Assembly: GCA_902515775.1 (NCBI GenBank)
Contig: CABXVU010000014.1
Coordinates: 1-33,547 of the forward strand
Source of the DNA: an uncultured SAR86 cluster bacterium
Lineage (GTDB): Bacteria; Pseudomonadota; Gammaproteobacteria; Magnimaribacterales; D2472
Direction of reading: 5' to 3'
Length of the DNA stretch: 33,547 bases
The notes beneath the pieces were generated by a model. That model saw only the letters and a program-made list of their open reading frames with translations, made no database searches and was not told the DNA's origin. The position numbers were made by a program, and so were the translations under genes. Within the stretch, counting starts at the first letter, position 1, and every line of letters begins with the position of its first letter. Shown here piece by piece: positions 32,384-33,547 of the stretch.

Positions 32384-33397
32384 TTAAGTATTTATATTTA
32401 ATATTTCAGTATAGACACGAATATATTTTTCTGCGATTTTGTTTTTACTAAATCTTGATAAATTGCTATATCCTTGACTTATTAAATGCTCTCTATAGCT
32501 TTGATCGCTTAATATTTTTTTTGCAGCGTAGCTAATCTCATCTACATTGCAGGGATCTACAAGAAAAGCGCCAGTTCCAGCTACTTCTGGCATAGAGGTT
32601 ATGTTACTTGTTATTACAGGCAAGCCCCTAGCTTGTGCCTCTATTATTGGCATGCCGAATCCTTCATATGTTGATGCAAAAAGAAGTAAATCACATGAAT
32701 CATATATATCCAGCAAACCTTTTTCTGTTAGATTTGATTCAATCAAGAAGTCCTTGCAATTTTTTTCAATAAATTTTAGTTGAGTCTTTGAAGGCTCGCC
32801 AACAAAAATAAATCTTGAGGGAATATCCCTGATAGCCATTACATGCCTATATAAGTTCTTATTCTCAGTACTGCCAACATGAAGTATATTTGGTTTAGAG
32901 GTTACATACTTTTTTTCAATTTTTTTGATTTCTAATAATATTGGCACATGAATAACTTCAATTTTATCTGGATCGCAATTCACATAACTTAAAATCTCTT
33001 TTTTTACATACTCTGATATTGTAATAACTTTTGCAGATCTTCTAATAGGGATGTAATACCAAAAAAACCAAATAATAACTCTTTTAATTCCTTTTAATCG
33101 TCCCAAAGATACACAATCTGCAATTGTTAAAATAGTTTTCTTAGAATCAAGAAATATTCCGATGTAATGAATGTCGCCCATTACATGATTTATATTCCCT
33201 TGCTTAAAAATTGCATAAAATGAATCTAGTACTCTCCTCAGAATACCAATGCTCAAAAAATGATTAACATTTTTTTGAAACTTAAATTTATGATCACAAC
33301 TTTCTCTCACAAAAGAAGCAATTGATTCCAAGCTAAAGACTTTACCAATTTTCTTTCTTTGATAATGAGAGACTAAAATATTTTTATTTTCTTTCAA
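32384..33397 (-). CDS. GT4-family glycosyltransferase
   Basis: 337 residues, GT-B fold. The C-terminal donor-binding half shows ILHVGSTENKNL, FIFVGEPS, and the EX7E motif in YEGFGMPIIEAQARGLPV (E245, E253), with TSNITSMPEVAGTGAFLVDP after it, all typical of GT4 retaining transferases using nucleotide sugars. It adds a sugar to the glycan built for the export machinery encoded just downstream (36 nt gap to the SLBB gene). Donor and acceptor cannot be read from the sequence. It appears to be the first gene of the minus-strand export unit. Confidence 0.9.
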   Translation of the reverse strand: MKENKNILVSHYQRKKIGKVFSLESIASFVRESCDHKFKFQKNVNHFLSIGILRRVLDSFYAIFKQGNINHVMGDIHYIGIFLDSKKTILTIADCVSLGRLKGIKRVIIWFFWYYIPIRRSAKVITISEYVKKEILSYVNCDPDKIEVIHVPILLEIKKIEKKYVTSKPNILHVGSTENKNLYRHVMAIRDIPSRFIFVGEPSKTQLKFIEKNCKDFLIESNLTEKGLLDIYDSCDLLLFASTYEGFGMPIIEAQARGLPVITSNITSMPEVAGTGAFLVDPCNVDEISYAAKKILSDQSYREHLISQGYSNLSRFSKNKIAEKYIRVYTEILNINT

Positions 33398-33447
33398 TGA
33401 AATTTACAAAATTATCAAATCTTAAAAACTAGTGCTTCTTCTGTAAT

Positions 33448-33547
33448 ATGAAATATACAGATGCAGACGATTTATTATCTTTAAAAAAAACTCTATCTGT
33501 AAAATTAAAAATTAAAGTAAGGGGAATGGTTATCAATTTAAATATTG
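33448..33547 (+). CDS. Start of an unidentified protein, truncated by the window edge
   Basis: ATG at 33448 opens a frame with no stop for 33 codons up to the window end; it begins MKYTDADDLLSLKK and continues VRGMVINLNI. It diverges from the glycosyltransferase across 50 AT-rich bases. The basic VRGMVINLNI start is reminiscent of hexapeptide acyltransferases or other glycan-locus genes, but the fragment is too short for a call. No clear ribosome site is seen. Confidence 0.4.
   Translation, partial: MKYTDADDLLSLKKTLSVKLKIKVRGMVINLNI

Overview
The window is AT-rich (hand counts of scattered lines give roughly one third G+C) and very tightly packed. Genes abut or overlap, and convergent pairs share their stop regions. 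Gene content is proteobacterial: guaB, fumC, phhB, photolyase, and GfcB/GfcD/Wza-type capsule export. Together with several carboxylesterases, a DUF3604 protein and an HsaA-like flavoprotein, this suggests a streamlined marine gammaproteobacterium, perhaps SAR86-like. That placement is inference; no rRNA or other marker is present.

Layout. (1) 1-3749: end of an AzgA-type purine permease, then guaB, phhB and fumC on the minus strand. (2) 3798-8396: a class II aldolase/adducin protein (+), then on the minus strand a GC-richer 2OG-Fe(II) dioxygenase, an aldehyde dehydrogenase and a CPD photolyase. (3) 8411-17120: a compact minus-strand cluster. It encodes a KdsB-like cytidylyltransferase, HpcH/HpaI aldolase, 2-hydroxyacid dehydrogenase, IMPase-family phosphatase, GmhA-like SIS isomerase, Gfo/Idh oxidoreductase, a secreted PQQ-type sugar dehydrogenase, a WbpM/CapD-type 4,6-dehydratase and a small epimerase/reductase. 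(4) 17158-18151 (+): a PglC-like phosphoglycosyl transferase and a TerB-like protein. (5) 18148-23634 (-): a DUF3604 lipoprotein and two type B carboxylesterases. (6) 23814-26720: an HsaA-like flavoprotein, an SDR that lacks the catalytic Tyr, and an LLM flavoprotein. (7) tRNA-Pro(GGG). (8) 27033-33397: a secreted Thr-rich GfcA/YjbE-like protein (+) converging on gfcB, gfcD (YjbH), a multi-SLBB Wza-type exporter and a GT4 glycosyltransferase (-). A truncated ORF starts at the right edge.

Regions 3, 4 and 8 read together as cell-surface polysaccharide synthesis and export. WbpM-type dehydratase plus reductase would make a 6-deoxy-HexNAc nucleotide sugar. The PglC-like enzyme would load it on undecaprenyl phosphate, and the GfcB/GfcD/SLBB proteins would export the polymer. 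The most interesting part is 8411-13224. Its SIS isomerase, phosphatase, pyruvate aldolase and CMP-transferase parallel the four KDO steps (KdsD, KdsA, KdsC, KdsB) but come from different families, so a CMP-activated ulosonic acid other than ordinary KDO is a reasonable hypothesis. The only strong intrinsic terminator I see lies between the Thr-rich gene and gfcB. No gene-free stretch exceeds 300 bases; the longest is 26799-27032, which holds promoters and inverted repeats.
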